The notes: a model not told the origin generated them from the sequence alone. A stretch of 64,000 bases of DNA from Ruegeria sp. HKCCD8929 (GCF_013031405.1 NZ_WPZY01000006.1:220475-284474); one strand, 5' to 3'. Shown: positions 18,890 to 28,529, numbered from the stretch's first letter. Translations and numbers: made by a program.

Positions 18890-20116
18890 ATGACCATGAC
18901 CGCCACCGCCCCAGACGACAGACAGGCCAAACGGAACGTCGCCGTTTTGGTGGCAGCGCAGGCGATTCTGGGCGCGCAAATGCCGATGATCTTCACCATC
19001 GGCGGGCTGGCGGGGCAGTCTCTGGCCACCAATGCCTGTCTTGCCACACTGCCGATTTCGCTGATCGTTCTGGGCTCGATGCTGGCGGCGACGCCGATCT
19101 CGTCGATCATGCAGAAATGGGGCCGCCGCGCCGGGTTCCTGATCGGCGCCACCGCTGGTGCGACCGGGGGTGCGGTCGGGGCCTATGGGCTCTATCTGGG
19201 CTCGTTCCCGATCTTTCTGGCGGGCAGTCTGCTGACTGGCATCTACATGAGTGCGCACGGGTTCTACCGCTTTGCCGCCGCCGACACTGCCTCGGACGCC
19301 TACCGGCCCAAGGCGATTTCCTATGTCATGGCAGGCGGGCTTGCGGCGGCCATCATCGGGCCGCAACTGGTCAAGGCGACCTCGCAGGCCTTTGTGGTGC
19401 CGTTCCTCGGCACCTATTTGGCGGTGATCGCATTGAACGTTTTGGGCTCGGTTCTGTTTTTCTTCCTCGACATACCCAAGCCGCCCCCGCCCGCCGCCGA
19501 CAGCCCCCGCGGGCGCACCCGGCTGGAGCTACTGAAAACCCCACGCATCGCAGTGGCCGTGATTTGTGCCATGGTGTCTTATGCGCTGATGAACCTGGTG
19601 ATGACTTCGACCCCGCTGGCCGTGGTTGGGTGCGGCTACACCGAGGGTAACGCGGCGGATGTGGTGTCGAGCCACGTGCTTGCCATGTTCGTGCCCAGCT
19701 TCTTCACCGGCCACCTGATTGCCCGTTTCGGCGTGGAGAAGATCGTGGCATCCGGTCTGATCATTCTGGCGGGTGCCGGTGTCGTGGCGCTGCAGGGCGT
19801 TGATCTGGGCAATTTTTTCGTGGCACTGATCCTGCTGGGCGTGGGCTGGAATTTCGGCTTCATCGGCGCCACCGCCATGCTGGCGGACGCCCATGAACCG
19901 CATGAACGTGGGCGGATGCAGGGCCTGAATGACCTCTTGGTCTTCGGCGGTGTCACCCTGGCCTCGCTGGCCTCGGGCGGATTGATGAACTGCTCGGGTG
20001 GCTCCCCGGTCGAGGGGTGGACGGCGGTCAACCTCGCCATGGTGCCGCTGCTGACATTGGCGGGTGGTGCGCTGATCTGGCTCACGCTGCGGCCTGCCGA
20101 ACCCGGCACACGCTAG
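18890..20116 (+). CDS. Major facilitator superfamily transporter
   Basis: A 408-residue membrane protein with about 12 hydrophobic segments. The loop after the second helix, IMQKWGRRAGFLIGA, matches the MFS motif between helices 2 and 3; a cytoplasmic loop near residues 200-215 is rich in Pro and Arg. The ATG at 18890 directly follows the divergent glycosylase promoter; an ATG two codons later is possible. Substrate unknown; resembles YfmO/YcaD-like drug or metabolite exporters only in general layout. Confidence 0.87.
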   Translation: MTMTATAPDDRQAKRNVAVLVAAQAILGAQMPMIFTIGGLAGQSLATNACLATLPISLIVLGSMLAATPISSIMQKWGRRAGFLIGATAGATGGAVGAYGLYLGSFPIFLAGSLLTGIYMSAHGFYRFAAADTASDAYRPKAISYVMAGGLAAAIIGPQLVKATSQAFVVPFLGTYLAVIALNVLGSVLFFFLDIPKPPPPAADSPRGRTRLELLKTPRIAVAVICAMVSYALMNLVMTSTPLAVVGCGYTEGNAADVVSSHVLAMFVPSFFTGHLIARFGVEKIVASGLIILAGAGVVALQGVDLGNFFVALILLGVGWNFGFIGATAMLADAHEPHERGRMQGLNDLLVFGGVTLASLASGGLMNCSGGSPVEGWTAVNLAMVPLLTLAGGALIWLTLRPAEPGTR

Positions 20117-20120
20117 GCCT

Positions 20121-20903
20121 CTACCAGCGCCCGGTCGCCGCGACCCACATCAGGGATGCCCGGCGTTTGAACTCGCTCTGCTCCAAAGCGCCAGAGGCAA
20201 CGCGGTCAGGCGCGCGCATGGCCTGATGCAGGATCGGACCGGCCTGCCAACCAGCCAACAGCGCCGGACGTGCTTCCGGAGACACAGCACCACGATTGGC
20301 GCGCGCACGGGCCAGCCGATCCAGCGCCTCTTGCGCCATCCGCCGCACCCCGTCCGGAGTGCCGTCGAGCAAGGGGATGCGCCCGCGCGCCTCAAGCTCG
20401 GGGATGGCGCGGAACCAGTTCGCCACGCCCGCCGCAAAGCCGAAATCGCGCACAACGCTTTCCTTGGCGTCTCCCAGAACGCAGGCGGTCACCCAGGTCA
20501 GGGCCCCCGCACTCTCGTCAATATATTTGGTGAAGTGCCTGGTGTCGTCGAACGGGTCTTTGTAAATATCCCAGCGCCTTACGGCCACATATTCATCCAA
20601 CAAGCTCGCCTGCTCCGCAGACAGAACCGCTGCCAAAGGCGTCACCACCTGATGCCGCCGCACCGGCTGACCTGAGGCGATCTCACTCAGTGCATCGCGC
20701 CACCATTGCAACCGCATCTCGGCGATCATCGGTTCCTGCGTGACCCAGGGCGCGCGCGCCACTTCGACATTTAGCGCGTAGAGCGGGAACAGCACCTTGC
20801 GTGCGGCCACCGGCGCGGCCATCGCTGCCAGAAACCGGTCGGGATCGCCCCGCTGCACCAGCGCCGCGCAGGCGTTCAGGTCGTCGCTGAATTCCACACT
20901 CAC
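20121..20903 (-). CDS. Squalene/phytoene-synthase-fold protein lacking the Asp motifs (NDUFAF6-like)
   Basis: A 260-residue protein of the squalene/phytoene synthase fold. The first Asp-rich motif of active enzymes is absent (YALNVEVARAPWVTQEP instead) and the second is replaced by GVANWFRAIPELEARGRIP, so prenyl condensation is unlikely. This is the pattern of NDUFAF6-type proteins, which help assemble respiratory complex I in mitochondria. The GTG at 20903 is chosen because it forms a GTGA overlap with the cimA stop. MRLQWWRDAL is the most conserved visible segment. Confidence 0.8.
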   Translation of the reverse strand: MSVEFSDDLNACAALVQRGDPDRFLAAMAAPVAARKVLFPLYALNVEVARAPWVTQEPMIAEMRLQWWRDALSEIASGQPVRRHQVVTPLAAVLSAEQASLLDEYVAVRRWDIYKDPFDDTRHFTKYIDESAGALTWVTACVLGDAKESVVRDFGFAAGVANWFRAIPELEARGRIPLLDGTPDGVRRMAQEALDRLARARANRGAVSPEARPALLAGWQAGPILHQAMRAPDRVASGALEQSEFKRRASLMWVAATGRW

Positions 20904-22534
20904 TGCGCCGCAGCCGTATGCGCCCCGCAATCTCGGGTCAGCTTCCACTGGATCGCGTCGAGTAGTGCCTCAAAGGACGCGTCAACTATGTTCGCGCTGA
21001 CCCCCACGGTGGACCAGCGCCGCCCCTGCCCGTCTTCGCTGTCGATGATCACCCGCGTCACCGCCTCGGTGCCGCCCTGGGTGATCCGCACCTTGAAGTC
21101 GACCAGATGCATGTCCTTCAGGATATCCGAATACTGCCCCAGGTCCTTGGCCAGCGCCTTGGCCAGCGCGTTCACCGGGCCCCGGTCGCTGCCGCTGTCA
21201 TCCAGCGATTCACTGACCGAGAGCTTCTTTTCCCCGTCCACCTTCACCACAACGACGGCCTCAGACAGGCTGACCATCTTGTTGTACTTGTTCTTGCGCC
21301 GCTCGACGGTGACCTTGTAGCGCTTGACCTCGAAGAACTCGGGCAATTGCCCCAGTTCCTCCCGCGCCAGCAACTCAAAACTGGCCTGCGCGGTGTCGTA
21401 GGAATATCCCTCACCTTCACGCACCTTGATCCGCTCCAGTATGCGCCCCAGCGCCGGGTCACCCTTCTCAACCGTCAGCCCGGCCTCGGCCAGACGATTG
21501 CGCAGGTTCGATTGCCCGGCCTGGTTCGACATCGGAATGATGCGCGCATTGCCGATGGTGGCCGGGTCTACGTGTTCATAGGTCGTTGGGTCCTTGAGGA
21601 TCGCACTTGCATGCAGCCCCGCCTTATGCGCAAAGGCCGAGGCGCCCACATAGGCCGCCTGTTTCGTCGGCACCCGGTTCAGGATATCGTCCAGCATCCG
21701 GCTGATCCGCGTCAGCCCCGCCAGCGCCTCGCGCGTCACGCCGGTCTCGTATTTGCTGGCATAGGGCTCTTTCAACAGCAGCGTCGGGATCAGCGCGGTC
21801 AGGTTGGCATTTCCGCACCGCTCGCCCAGCCCGTTGAGCGTGCCCTGAATCTGGCGCGCGCCGGCATCGACGGCAGCCAGAGAACACGCCACCGCCTGCT
21901 CGGTGTCGTTATGGCAGTGAATGCCCAGCCGCTCGCCCGGTATGCCCGCCGCGATCACCTCGGTCACGATCCGCCCGACCTCGGACGGCAAGGCGCCGCC
22001 ATTGGTGTCGCACAGTACGATCCAGCGCGCACCGGCGTCGAGCGCCGCCTTGCAGACCTCGACCGCATAAGCCGGATTGTCCTTATAGCCGTCAAAGAAA
22101 TGCTCGGCATCATACAGCGCCTCGCGCCCCCGGCCTGCGAGATGCGCCATCGAAGCGCGCACATTCTCGACATTCTCTTCCAGCGGGATGCCGAGCGCGT
22201 GGGTCACGTGATAATCATGCGCCTTACCCACCAGACACACGGCCTGCGTGTCCGCGTTCGTCACGGCGGCCAGCACATCGTCATTTTCGGCGGACCGGCC
22301 CGAGCGCTTGGTCATGCCAAACGCCGTCAGCCGCGCCTTGGTCGCCGGGACCACGTCAAAGAACGCGCTATCGGTCGGGTTCGCTCCGGGCCAACCGCCT
22401 TCGATGTAATCCAATCCCAACTCGTCCAAAGCCTGCGTGATCTGTACCTTCTCGGCGGTCGAGAACTGCACGCCCTGCGTCTGCTGCCCATCGCGCAAGG
22501 TGGTGTCGTAGAGATAGAGGCGTTCCTTGGTCAT
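20900..22534 (-). CDS. cimA: (R)-citramalate synthase
   Basis: A 544-residue enzyme that condenses pyruvate with acetyl-CoA, giving a threonine-independent entry to isoleucine synthesis. The catalytic N terminus YDTTLRDGQQTQGVQFS, the metal-site segment HCHNDTEQAVACSLAAVDAG and the GERCGNANL stretch are DRE-TIM hallmarks; the long C-terminal regulatory domain ends in GVSANIVDASFEALLDAIQW. Start at ATG 22534 follows AGGAGA. The GTGA overlap links it to the NDUFAF6-like gene. Confidence 0.93.
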   Translation of the reverse strand: MTKERLYLYDTTLRDGQQTQGVQFSTAEKVQITQALDELGLDYIEGGWPGANPTDSAFFDVVPATKARLTAFGMTKRSGRSAENDDVLAAVTNADTQAVCLVGKAHDYHVTHALGIPLEENVENVRASMAHLAGRGREALYDAEHFFDGYKDNPAYAVEVCKAALDAGARWIVLCDTNGGALPSEVGRIVTEVIAAGIPGERLGIHCHNDTEQAVACSLAAVDAGARQIQGTLNGLGERCGNANLTALIPTLLLKEPYASKYETGVTREALAGLTRISRMLDDILNRVPTKQAAYVGASAFAHKAGLHASAILKDPTTYEHVDPATIGNARIIPMSNQAGQSNLRNRLAEAGLTVEKGDPALGRILERIKVREGEGYSYDTAQASFELLAREELGQLPEFFEVKRYKVTVERRKNKYNKMVSLSEAVVVVKVDGEKKLSVSESLDDSGSDRGPVNALAKALAKDLGQYSDILKDMHLVDFKVRITQGGTEAVTRVIIDSEDGQGRRWSTVGVSANIVDASFEALLDAIQWKLTRDCGAHTAAAQ

Positions 22535-22582
22535 GTCTCCTGCTCCCAACACTTACAGCGGCAGACATCATCACCACTCGGT

Positions 22583-22642
22583 CGTGCCGCTTGCGGCACG
22601 GCCATAGCCCGACCACCCCCATGGGCGGGCGCTACAGCGCCC
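22583..22642. repeat. Two GC-rich stem-loops between cysS and cimA
   Basis: CGTGCCGC-TT-GCGGCACG at 22583-22600 and GGGCGCT-AC-AGCGCCC at 22627-22642 lie in the 151-base gap. On the minus strand they follow cysS without a clear T run, so they look like mRNA-end stabilisers or weak terminators. Confidence 0.6.
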
Positions 22643-22685
22643 ACCCGCGATCGAGCACTGGCCTGTGTTTCGAAAGAACCGGCCA

Positions 22686-24152
22686 TTACACCGCCTCCAG
22701 CTTCGAGGCGTCGAAGTCAGGACCTGGCAACAGTTCAACTCCTACCTTGCTCATGCGCACCTCTAGCCCTGCTGCGACATAAGCTGCTTTGAGGCGATCA
22801 ACTTCCGAGAAGTCCTTGGTCTGCATCGCTGTCTCGCGGGCCAACGCCAATTTCTCGACGAATGCGAACAGATCCACATCAGCCATTTCAGCCCAAGCGC
22901 CCAGATCGTCCAACAGCAATCCCAGAAATTGTGCAGATGCAAGGAAGTTGGATAGCAAACCCTTGTGTAAATCCATCGGGTCATTCGAAGCTGTCTTTTG
23001 ACGGCTTGCCGAACGTTCCAAGCGAAAAAGCTCTGCAATCGCACCAGCAGTGTTGAGGTCATCTTTTAAAGCAGAAAGCACTGCCTCATCTACTCGGCCC
23101 GGCTTTACGTCGGATGTCATTTTGTGCCATCGCCTCAACGTTGCTTCAGCGTCTTTCGCCTTTCTCTCTGTCCAATCCATCGGCTTGCGATAGTGGGTCT
23201 GCAGGAACACGAAGCGGATCACCTCGCCGGGCACGCCCTGCTCCAGCAAATCACGCACAGTAAAGAAATTGCCAAGCGACTTGGACATCTTCTTGCCTTC
23301 GACCTGCAGCATCTCGTTATGCATCCAGACACGCGCGAACTCTCCGCCCGGGTGAGCGCACCGGCTTTGCGCAATTTCGTTCTCGTGATGCGGGAACATC
23401 AGGTCGTTGCCGCCGCCATGAATGTCGAAACTCTCGCCCAGCAATTCGTGGGACATGGCCGAGCACTCGATATGCCAGCCCGGACGCCCCCGGCCCCAAG
23501 GTGACTCCCAGCCCGGCAGATCATCGGTGGAGGGCTTCCACAGCACGAAATCCATCGGGTTCTTCTTGTAAGGTGCCACCTCGACCCGCGCACCGGCAAT
23601 CATGTCGTCGACCGAGCGGCCCGAGAGCTTGCCGTATTCCTCTTTCCACGAGTCGACCGCGAACAGCACATGACCCTCGGCGGCATAGGCATGGCCCTTG
23701 CCGATAAGGTCCTCGATCATCGCGATCATCTGCGCGATATACTGGGTCGCGCGCGGCATCGCCTTTTCATGGCTTTCACCGAGAATGGATGGCTCAAGCG
23801 TGCCAAGCTCGCCCATATCCTTCAGGTACCAGCCAATCGTCTCATCCGAGCGTGCCTGCACCAGCTCTTCCAATGTTCCCTCCGCCCCGGCCTGTTTACG
23901 GGCTAGCGCGGTGGCGTTGATCTTGTCGTCCACGTCGGTGAAGTTGCGCACGTAAGTGACGTGATCGGCGCCGTAGACCTCGCGCAACAGGCGGTAGAGC
24001 ATGTCGAACACCACCACGGGCCGCGCGTTGCCTATGTGAGCCCGGTCATAAACGGTTGGTCCGCAGACATACATCCGCACATTTGCTGGATCGAGGGGGA
24101 CGAACTCCTCCTTCTTCCGGGTCTTGGTGTTGTGCAGCTTGATCGTCGTCAT
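22686..24152 (-). CDS. cysS: Cysteinyl-tRNA synthetase
   Basis: A 488-residue class I synthetase charging tRNA-Cys. The zinc-site and HIGH region reads [20 protein letters not shown], and the KMSKS loop is intact ([13 protein letters not shown]). Zinc ligands lie in [13 protein letters not shown] and [15 protein letters not shown]. The last ~150 residues (DALR region, about 22700-23150) have markedly lower GC (about 49%) than the catalytic half (60-72%), a within-gene composition break discussed under findings. Confidence 0.95.
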   Translation of the reverse strand: MTTIKLHNTKTRKKEEFVPLDPANVRMYVCGPTVYDRAHIGNARPVVVFDMLYRLLREVYGADHVTYVRNFTDVDDKINATALARKQAGAEGTLEELVQARSDETIGWYLKDMGELGTLEPSILGESHEKAMPRATQYIAQMIAMIEDLIGKGHAYAAEGHVLFAVDSWKEEYGKLSGRSVDDMIAGARVEVAPYKKNPMDFVLWKPSTDDLPGWESPWGRGRPGWHIECSAMSHELLGESFDIHGGGNDLMFPHHENEIAQSRCAHPGGEFARVWMHNEMLQVEGKKMSKSLGNFFTVRDLLEQGVPGEVIRFVFLQTHYRKPMDWTERKAKDAEATLRRWHKMTSDVKPGRVDEAVLSALKDDLNTAGAIAELFRLERSASRQKTASNDPMDLHKGLLSNFLASAQFLGLLLDDLGAWAEMADVDLFAFVEKLALARETAMQTKDFSEVDRLKAAYVAAGLEVRMSKVGVELLPGPDFDASKLEAV

Positions 24153-24366
24153 CGGGTCAGTTCCTTAAGCAACAGGCGCAAACGCGTTGGCGCGGGCTTA
24201 GCAACTTGTCTCAGGGATGAAAACGAAAGAAACCGGCCCGCGTGAAGTTCAGCAGGAAATGCAGCAGATAATGATGCAAATGGTCCGGTTCATGCCCCTC
24301 GCATAACACGGGAAGCCGCGCGCGCCAAGTCTTGAGTAAGCGACGCGCCTTCGGCAAAGTGAGGCC

Positions 24367-24717
24367 ATGAGCCGCGAAACCGTCAATTCGATCTGCAAAA
24401 ACCTGCCCGGGGCCGAGGTCTCGGACCCGTGGGGCGGCGGGCATGATGCGTGGAAGGTGGGCGGCAAGATGTTCGCCTGTATCGGCACGGCAAATGACGG
24501 CGTCTCGGTCAAGACGCCTGATATCGAAACCGCGCAGATGCTGATCGATGCGGGCGTGGGCGAAAAGGCCCCGTATTTTCACCGCAGCTGGATTCGTCTG
24601 CCCTGGGGCACGGATGAGGATGAGCTGCGCCACCGTCTGTTCACGTCTTATGACATCGTGCGCGGCGCGCTCACGAAAAAGCTGCAGGCGACGCTGCCGC
24701 CGCGCGATCCCGATTGA
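24367..24717 (+). CDS. MmcQ/YjbR family protein
   Basis: A 116-residue single-domain YjbR (double-wing DNA-binding-like fold) protein. Recognised by the sequence ICKNLPGAEVSDPWGGGHDAWKVGGKMFACIG, the KAPYFHRSWIRLPWG block and the C-terminal SYDIVRGALTKKLQ helix. Molecular function is not established for the family. Divergent from cysS across 214 bases. Confidence 0.88.
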   Translation: MSRETVNSICKNLPGAEVSDPWGGGHDAWKVGGKMFACIGTANDGVSVKTPDIETAQMLIDAGVGEKAPYFHRSWIRLPWGTDEDELRHRLFTSYDIVRGALTKKLQATLPPRDPD

Positions 24718-24770
24718 CAAAACGGCAATGCTCTGCCCCTCTCCGCCTTGAAGAGAGAGGGAGGCAGAGA

Positions 24771-25973
24771 ATGAAGCTGTCGCATCGCATCACCCATCTG
24801 ACCGGCGGCGGGTCGGACGGTTGGGACGTGTTCTATCGCGCGCGACGGATGATTTCCGAGGGCGTCGCGGTGACCGAACTGACCATCGGCGAACATGACA
24901 TCCGCACCGACCCTTCGATTCTGAGCGTCATGAACGATGCAGCCGTGGGTGGGCATACCGGTTACGCGATGGTGCCGGGCACGGCGCTGCTGCGCGATAC
25001 GGTTGCCGCCCGGGTACAGGCGCGCACCGGCGTGCCGACAACCCGCGACAACGTGCTGATCACACCCGGCGGTCAGGCCGCCCTGTTCGCCACCCATAGT
25101 GCTGTCTGCGATGCGGGTGATACGGCGCTGTATCTAGATCCCTATTACGCCACCTATCCCGGCACGATCCGGGGTGTGGGTGCGGTGGCGAAAGCGGTGC
25201 AAACCCGGGCCGAGGATGCGTTTCAGCCCCGGGCCGAGGACATAGACGCCGCCGCCGAAGATGCGGTGTCGCTGCTGATCAACTCGCCCAACAACCCCAC
25301 CGGCGTGGTCTATTCGCGCGAGACGCTGGAGGGCATCGCCGGGGTCTGCCGGGATCGCGATCTGTGGCTGATCTCGGACGAGGTCTATGACACGCAGGTG
25401 TGGGAGGGTGAGCATATCTCGCCCCGGTCCCTACCCGACATGGCCGCGCGGACGCTGGTGGTGGGGTCGATGTCGAAATCGCATGCCATGACCGGGTCGC
25501 GTTGCGGCTGGATCGTCGGGCCGGAAGAGGTGATTGGCCACCTGATCAACCTCGCCACCCACACCACCTACGGAGTGCCGGGGTTCATTCAGGATGCCGC
25601 CAGCTATGCGCTGAGCGAGGGCAATCACCTTGAGGATGAGATTGCCGAGCCCTTCCGCCGCCGCCGGGCACTGGCCAAGGAGATCCTTGCGCGGCAGAAC
25701 ACGGTCGGTCTGATCCCGGCGCAGGGCGCGATGTATCTGATGCTGGACACGCGCGCGACCGGCATGAGCGGTGAGGCCTTCGCCAATGCCCTGCTGGACA
25801 CGCATCGCATTGCCGTCCTGCCCGGCGAGAGTTTCGGGCAGGCAGCGTCGGGCCACGTAAGAGTGGCCATGACAGTCGCGGATGAGGCCTTTGCCAAATC
25901 GCTGGAAACTCTGTGCGATTTCGCCGCACAACTGGTTGCCGACAAATCCATGCGTTTCAGTGAGACCGGATAA
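24771..25973 (+). CDS. Class I/II PLP-dependent aminotransferase (aspartate-type)
   Basis: A 400-residue fold-type I aminotransferase. Visible residues: TPGGQAALFATHSA (phosphate-binding loop), NSPNNPTGVVYS, SDEVYDTQVW (PLP pyridine Asp and Tyr) and the Schiff-base lysine in GSMSKSHAMTGSRCGW; the C-terminal HVRVAM arginine binds the substrate carboxylate. ATG at 24771 has a GAGGGAGG ribosome site. Amino donor not predictable; aspartate or aromatic substrates are typical. Confidence 0.9.
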   Translation: MKLSHRITHLTGGGSDGWDVFYRARRMISEGVAVTELTIGEHDIRTDPSILSVMNDAAVGGHTGYAMVPGTALLRDTVAARVQARTGVPTTRDNVLITPGGQAALFATHSAVCDAGDTALYLDPYYATYPGTIRGVGAVAKAVQTRAEDAFQPRAEDIDAAAEDAVSLLINSPNNPTGVVYSRETLEGIAGVCRDRDLWLISDEVYDTQVWEGEHISPRSLPDMAARTLVVGSMSKSHAMTGSRCGWIVGPEEVIGHLINLATHTTYGVPGFIQDAASYALSEGNHLEDEIAEPFRRRRALAKEILARQNTVGLIPAQGAMYLMLDTRATGMSGEAFANALLDTHRIAVLPGESFGQAASGHVRVAMTVADEAFAKSLETLCDFAAQLVADKSMRFSETG

Positions 25974-25993
25974 CTCCGCCGCGCGAAACCCGG

Positions 25994-26023
25994 AAAACGG
26001 CGCGGCTCAACCGAACCGCGCCG
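25994..26023 (-). terminator. Rho-independent terminator of the outer-membrane protein gene
   Basis: On the minus strand CGGCGCGGTTC-GGTT-GAGCCGCGCCG forms an 11-bp stem with one G-T pair, followed by TTTT. It lies 14 bases beyond the stop codon of the barrel protein. Confidence 0.87.
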
Positions 26024-26036
26024 CCGTTGTCAGCTA

Positions 26037-26618
26037 TCAGAAGCGGAAGGTGGCCCGCACCGATGCCGATGTGGCGTCCGCGCCAATACCCGAACCGCCG
26101 ATATCGTCGAACTGGTGTTCCAGCACTTCGGCACCGAGCACCCATTGAGGGGTCATTTGATAAGCCAGGCCTACCCCGTAGAACTCACCGGTTTCATCGC
26201 CAAGTGAGGTATCCACCTGGGCCACGCCACCTGTGGCATAGGCCAGCACACGGCCAAAGTCATAGCCGGCCTTGACCTTGCCGCGCAGCACCGAATCCAC
26301 CGTGGCCGCGCCACCCAGATCGATGTCGGTCCAGTCATAGTCGACTTCACCCCCCAGAACGAAGCGGCCAAAATCGTAGTTGTAACCGGCATGCAGGCCA
26401 TAAGAGACATCGTCGCCCCCCGCGCCTGCCGAAGGATCAACATCCAGCTGACCGATCTGGCCACCCAGATACGCGCCGGTCCAGTCGCCACCCTGATAAG
26501 GCGCCGGTAGCGGCGGAGCGGCCGGGACCGGCTCGATCACCGGTTCGGTGATGTTGCCAGCCAAGACGGGACTGCTCAGTGCCGCGACCAGTGCGGCCAT
26601 TGATACGATACGGGTCAT
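26037..26618 (-). CDS. Outer-membrane beta-barrel protein (OmpA/Omp25-like)
   Basis: A 193-residue secreted protein: signal peptide MTRIVSMAALVAALSSPVLA, a Pro-rich linker (EPVPAAPPLPAPYQG), then an eight-strand barrel starting at DWTGAYLGGQIGQ and ending with the canonical terminal strand SVRATFRF (C-terminal Phe). The GGDWTGAYLGGQ motif is typical of alphaproteobacterial Omp25/RopB-like porin-family small barrels. Start at ATG 26618 follows AGGAG. Confidence 0.9.
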   Translation of the reverse strand: MTRIVSMAALVAALSSPVLAGNITEPVIEPVPAAPPLPAPYQGGDWTGAYLGGQIGQLDVDPSAGAGGDDVSYGLHAGYNYDFGRFVLGGEVDYDWTDIDLGGAATVDSVLRGKVKAGYDFGRVLAYATGGVAQVDTSLGDETGEFYGVGLAYQMTPQWVLGAEVLEHQFDDIGGSGIGADATSASVRATFRF

Positions 26619-26975
26619 TGTGACTTCTCCTGTCAATCGGGACGCCTTTGCGCGCCCGCAGCCCCTACCAAGGAACGCCGACACCCGGTTTCCAGAGGCC
26701 GCGCGGGCGGCGTCCGAGCAGGCGGCGGGGACTGGCCGAAATCGCTGCGCCGCGGCATCAAACCGCCCAAAAAATCGGTCGCATTTGGAATAGACAGGCG
26801 GGTTTTTGCGCCTCAGGATGATCCGAAACGGAGGCACGCGATGCAGGTCCAACAGTGCAAAATCAACCTTGTGTGTCGCACCATCGGTGCGGACCGGGGT
26901 CGTGCCGCGCGGGGCCGTCCCGGGTCAATCTGACGCAATCCCACTTTTTCTCAGATTAAACTCCGGAACTCACAC
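26619..26975. other. 357-base divergent intergenic region (barrel protein / mttB)
   Basis: Contains both promoters. Apart from the short open frame at 26841-26933, which has a strong ribosome site, I see no gene. The segment just before mttB (26939-26960) is T/A-rich and is the likely place of its core promoter or leader. Confidence 0.45.
26841..26933 (+). CDS. Possible 30-residue leader peptide upstream of mttB
   Basis: A 30-codon frame (MQVQQCKINLVCRTIGADRG then an Arg/Gly-rich tail, ending at TGA 26931-26933), preceded by GGAGG seven bases upstream of the ATG, a much better ribosome site than most genes here. It stops 42 bases before mttB. It may be a regulatory upstream frame; protein function is not recognisable and chance remains possible. 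Confidence 0.35.
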   Translation: MQVQQCKINLVCRTIGADRGRAARGRPGSI

Positions 26976-28520
26976 ATGAACGATCAATCCCGTAGCTCAT
27001 CTCGTAGCGGCGGCCGCGCCGCGCGTCGGGCTGCCCGCGCAACCGCTCTGCCCGACCATCTGCGCCCGGTGCGGCCGGGCATGGAAGGTGGCACGTACAA
27101 GCCGCTCAGCCAGCAGGATATGGAGCGCATCCACACCGCAGCCCTCGACGCCTTGGAGCAGATCGGCCTGGCCGATGCGCCGCAAAGTGGCGTCGACTAT
27201 CTTGTCGGCGCCGGGTGCATTCTGGGCGACGACGGCCGCATCCGGTTCCCCCGCGCGCTGGTCGAGGATACGCTGGCCAAGGCGAACCGGTCGGTCACGC
27301 TCCACAGCCGCGACGGCAAAACCGATCTGGAGCTGAGCGGCAGCCGGGTGCATTACGGCACTGCGGGGGCCGCGGTACACATGGTGGATGTCGAAGGGCG
27401 CGAGTATCGCGATTCAACCGTGCAGGACCTGCACGATGCCGCCCGGATCTGCGACCGGCTGGACAATATCCACTTTGTCCAGCGCCCCATGGTCTGCCGC
27501 GACATTCCCGACAACCGCGAGATGGACCTGAATACCATCTATGCCTGCTGCTCGGGCACCACCAAGCATATCGGCACCTCGTTCACCGAACCCGACTTTG
27601 TGGCCCCCGCAGTCGAGATGCTGCACATGATCGCCGGAGGCGAGGACAAGTGGCGCGAGCGGCCTTTCGTTTCGAACTCGAACTGCTTCGTCGTGCCGCC
27701 GATGAAATTCGCGACCGAAAGCTGCGAAGTCATGGAGGAGTGCATCAAGGCCGGTATGCCGGTATTGCTGCTCTCGGCCGGCATGGCGGGGGCCACCGCG
27801 CCCTCGACGGTGGCGGGCGCCATCGTGCAGGCCACCGCCGAATGTCTGGCCGGTCTGGTCTATGTGAACGCGGTCAAACCCGGCGCTCCGGCAATTTTCG
27901 GCACCTGGCCGTTTGGCCTGGACCTGCGCACCGGCGCGATGACCGTGGGATCCGGCGAACAGGCGCTGCTGAGCGCGGGCTGTGCCCAGATGCACAAGTT
28001 CTATGGCCTGCCGGGCGGAGCCGCCGCTGGCGCATCCGACTCGAAACTGCCCGACATGCAAGCCGGGTGGGAGCAGATGTGCTCGAACGTCATGGCAGGC
28101 CTTGCAGGGCTCAACATGGTCTATGAGGCGGCAGGCATGCACTCGTCCCTGCTGGGCTTTTGTTTCGAGAGCCTCATCCTGAGCGACGATCTGATCGGTC
28201 AGGCGTTGCGCTGCGTGCGCGGGATCGAGGTGACGGATGAAACCCTGGCGCTGGATCAGATCGCCGAGGTCTGCCTGGGCGGTACCGGGCACTACCTTGG
28301 AACGGACCAGACTCTGGGCCGGATGCAGGCCGATTATGTCTACCCGACCCTTGGCGACCGCACCTCGCCCAAGGAATGGGTGGAGCTTAAAAAGCCCGAC
28401 CTGATCAAGAAGGCCATCGCGAAAAAGGAAGAGATCCTGTCCGAACGCGCAGCGGCTCGGTTCGACCCGGCGCTGGATGCCGCCATTCGCGCCAGGTTCA
28501 ACATTCACTTGTCGTCCTAA
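26976..28520 (+). CDS. Trimethylamine methyltransferase (MttB) family protein, non-pyrrolysine
   Basis: A 514-residue TIM-barrel corrinoid:methylamine methyltransferase of the MttB superfamily. There is no in-frame amber codon, so it is one of the non-pyrrolysine members, some of which demethylate quaternary amines such as glycine betaine and pass the methyl group to a corrinoid protein. Recognisable blocks are GTAGAAVHMVDVEGREYRDST, LSAGMAGATAPSTVAGAIVQ and GGTGHYLGTDQTL. The N-terminal 30 residues are Arg/Ser rich. A cognate corrinoid protein is not adjacent; a candidate lies at 56554-57252. Confidence 0.9.
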   Translation: MNDQSRSSSRSGGRAARRAARATALPDHLRPVRPGMEGGTYKPLSQQDMERIHTAALDALEQIGLADAPQSGVDYLVGAGCILGDDGRIRFPRALVEDTLAKANRSVTLHSRDGKTDLELSGSRVHYGTAGAAVHMVDVEGREYRDSTVQDLHDAARICDRLDNIHFVQRPMVCRDIPDNREMDLNTIYACCSGTTKHIGTSFTEPDFVAPAVEMLHMIAGGEDKWRERPFVSNSNCFVVPPMKFATESCEVMEECIKAGMPVLLLSAGMAGATAPSTVAGAIVQATAECLAGLVYVNAVKPGAPAIFGTWPFGLDLRTGAMTVGSGEQALLSAGCAQMHKFYGLPGGAAAGASDSKLPDMQAGWEQMCSNVMAGLAGLNMVYEAAGMHSSLLGFCFESLILSDDLIGQALRCVRGIEVTDETLALDQIAEVCLGGTGHYLGTDQTLGRMQADYVYPTLGDRTSPKEWVELKKPDLIKKAIAKKEEILSERAAARFDPALDAAIRARFNIHLSS

Positions 28521-28529
28521 CCCATTGAA

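Noticed and set aside
21107..22792. 561-codon open frame opposite cimA
   Set aside because: Antisense shadow of a conserved enzyme in high-GC DNA; no recognisable motif.
26976..28520. Pyrrolysine-containing MttB
   Set aside because: The frame has no internal TAG codon and no pyl genes are visible, so this is the non-pyrrolysine branch.
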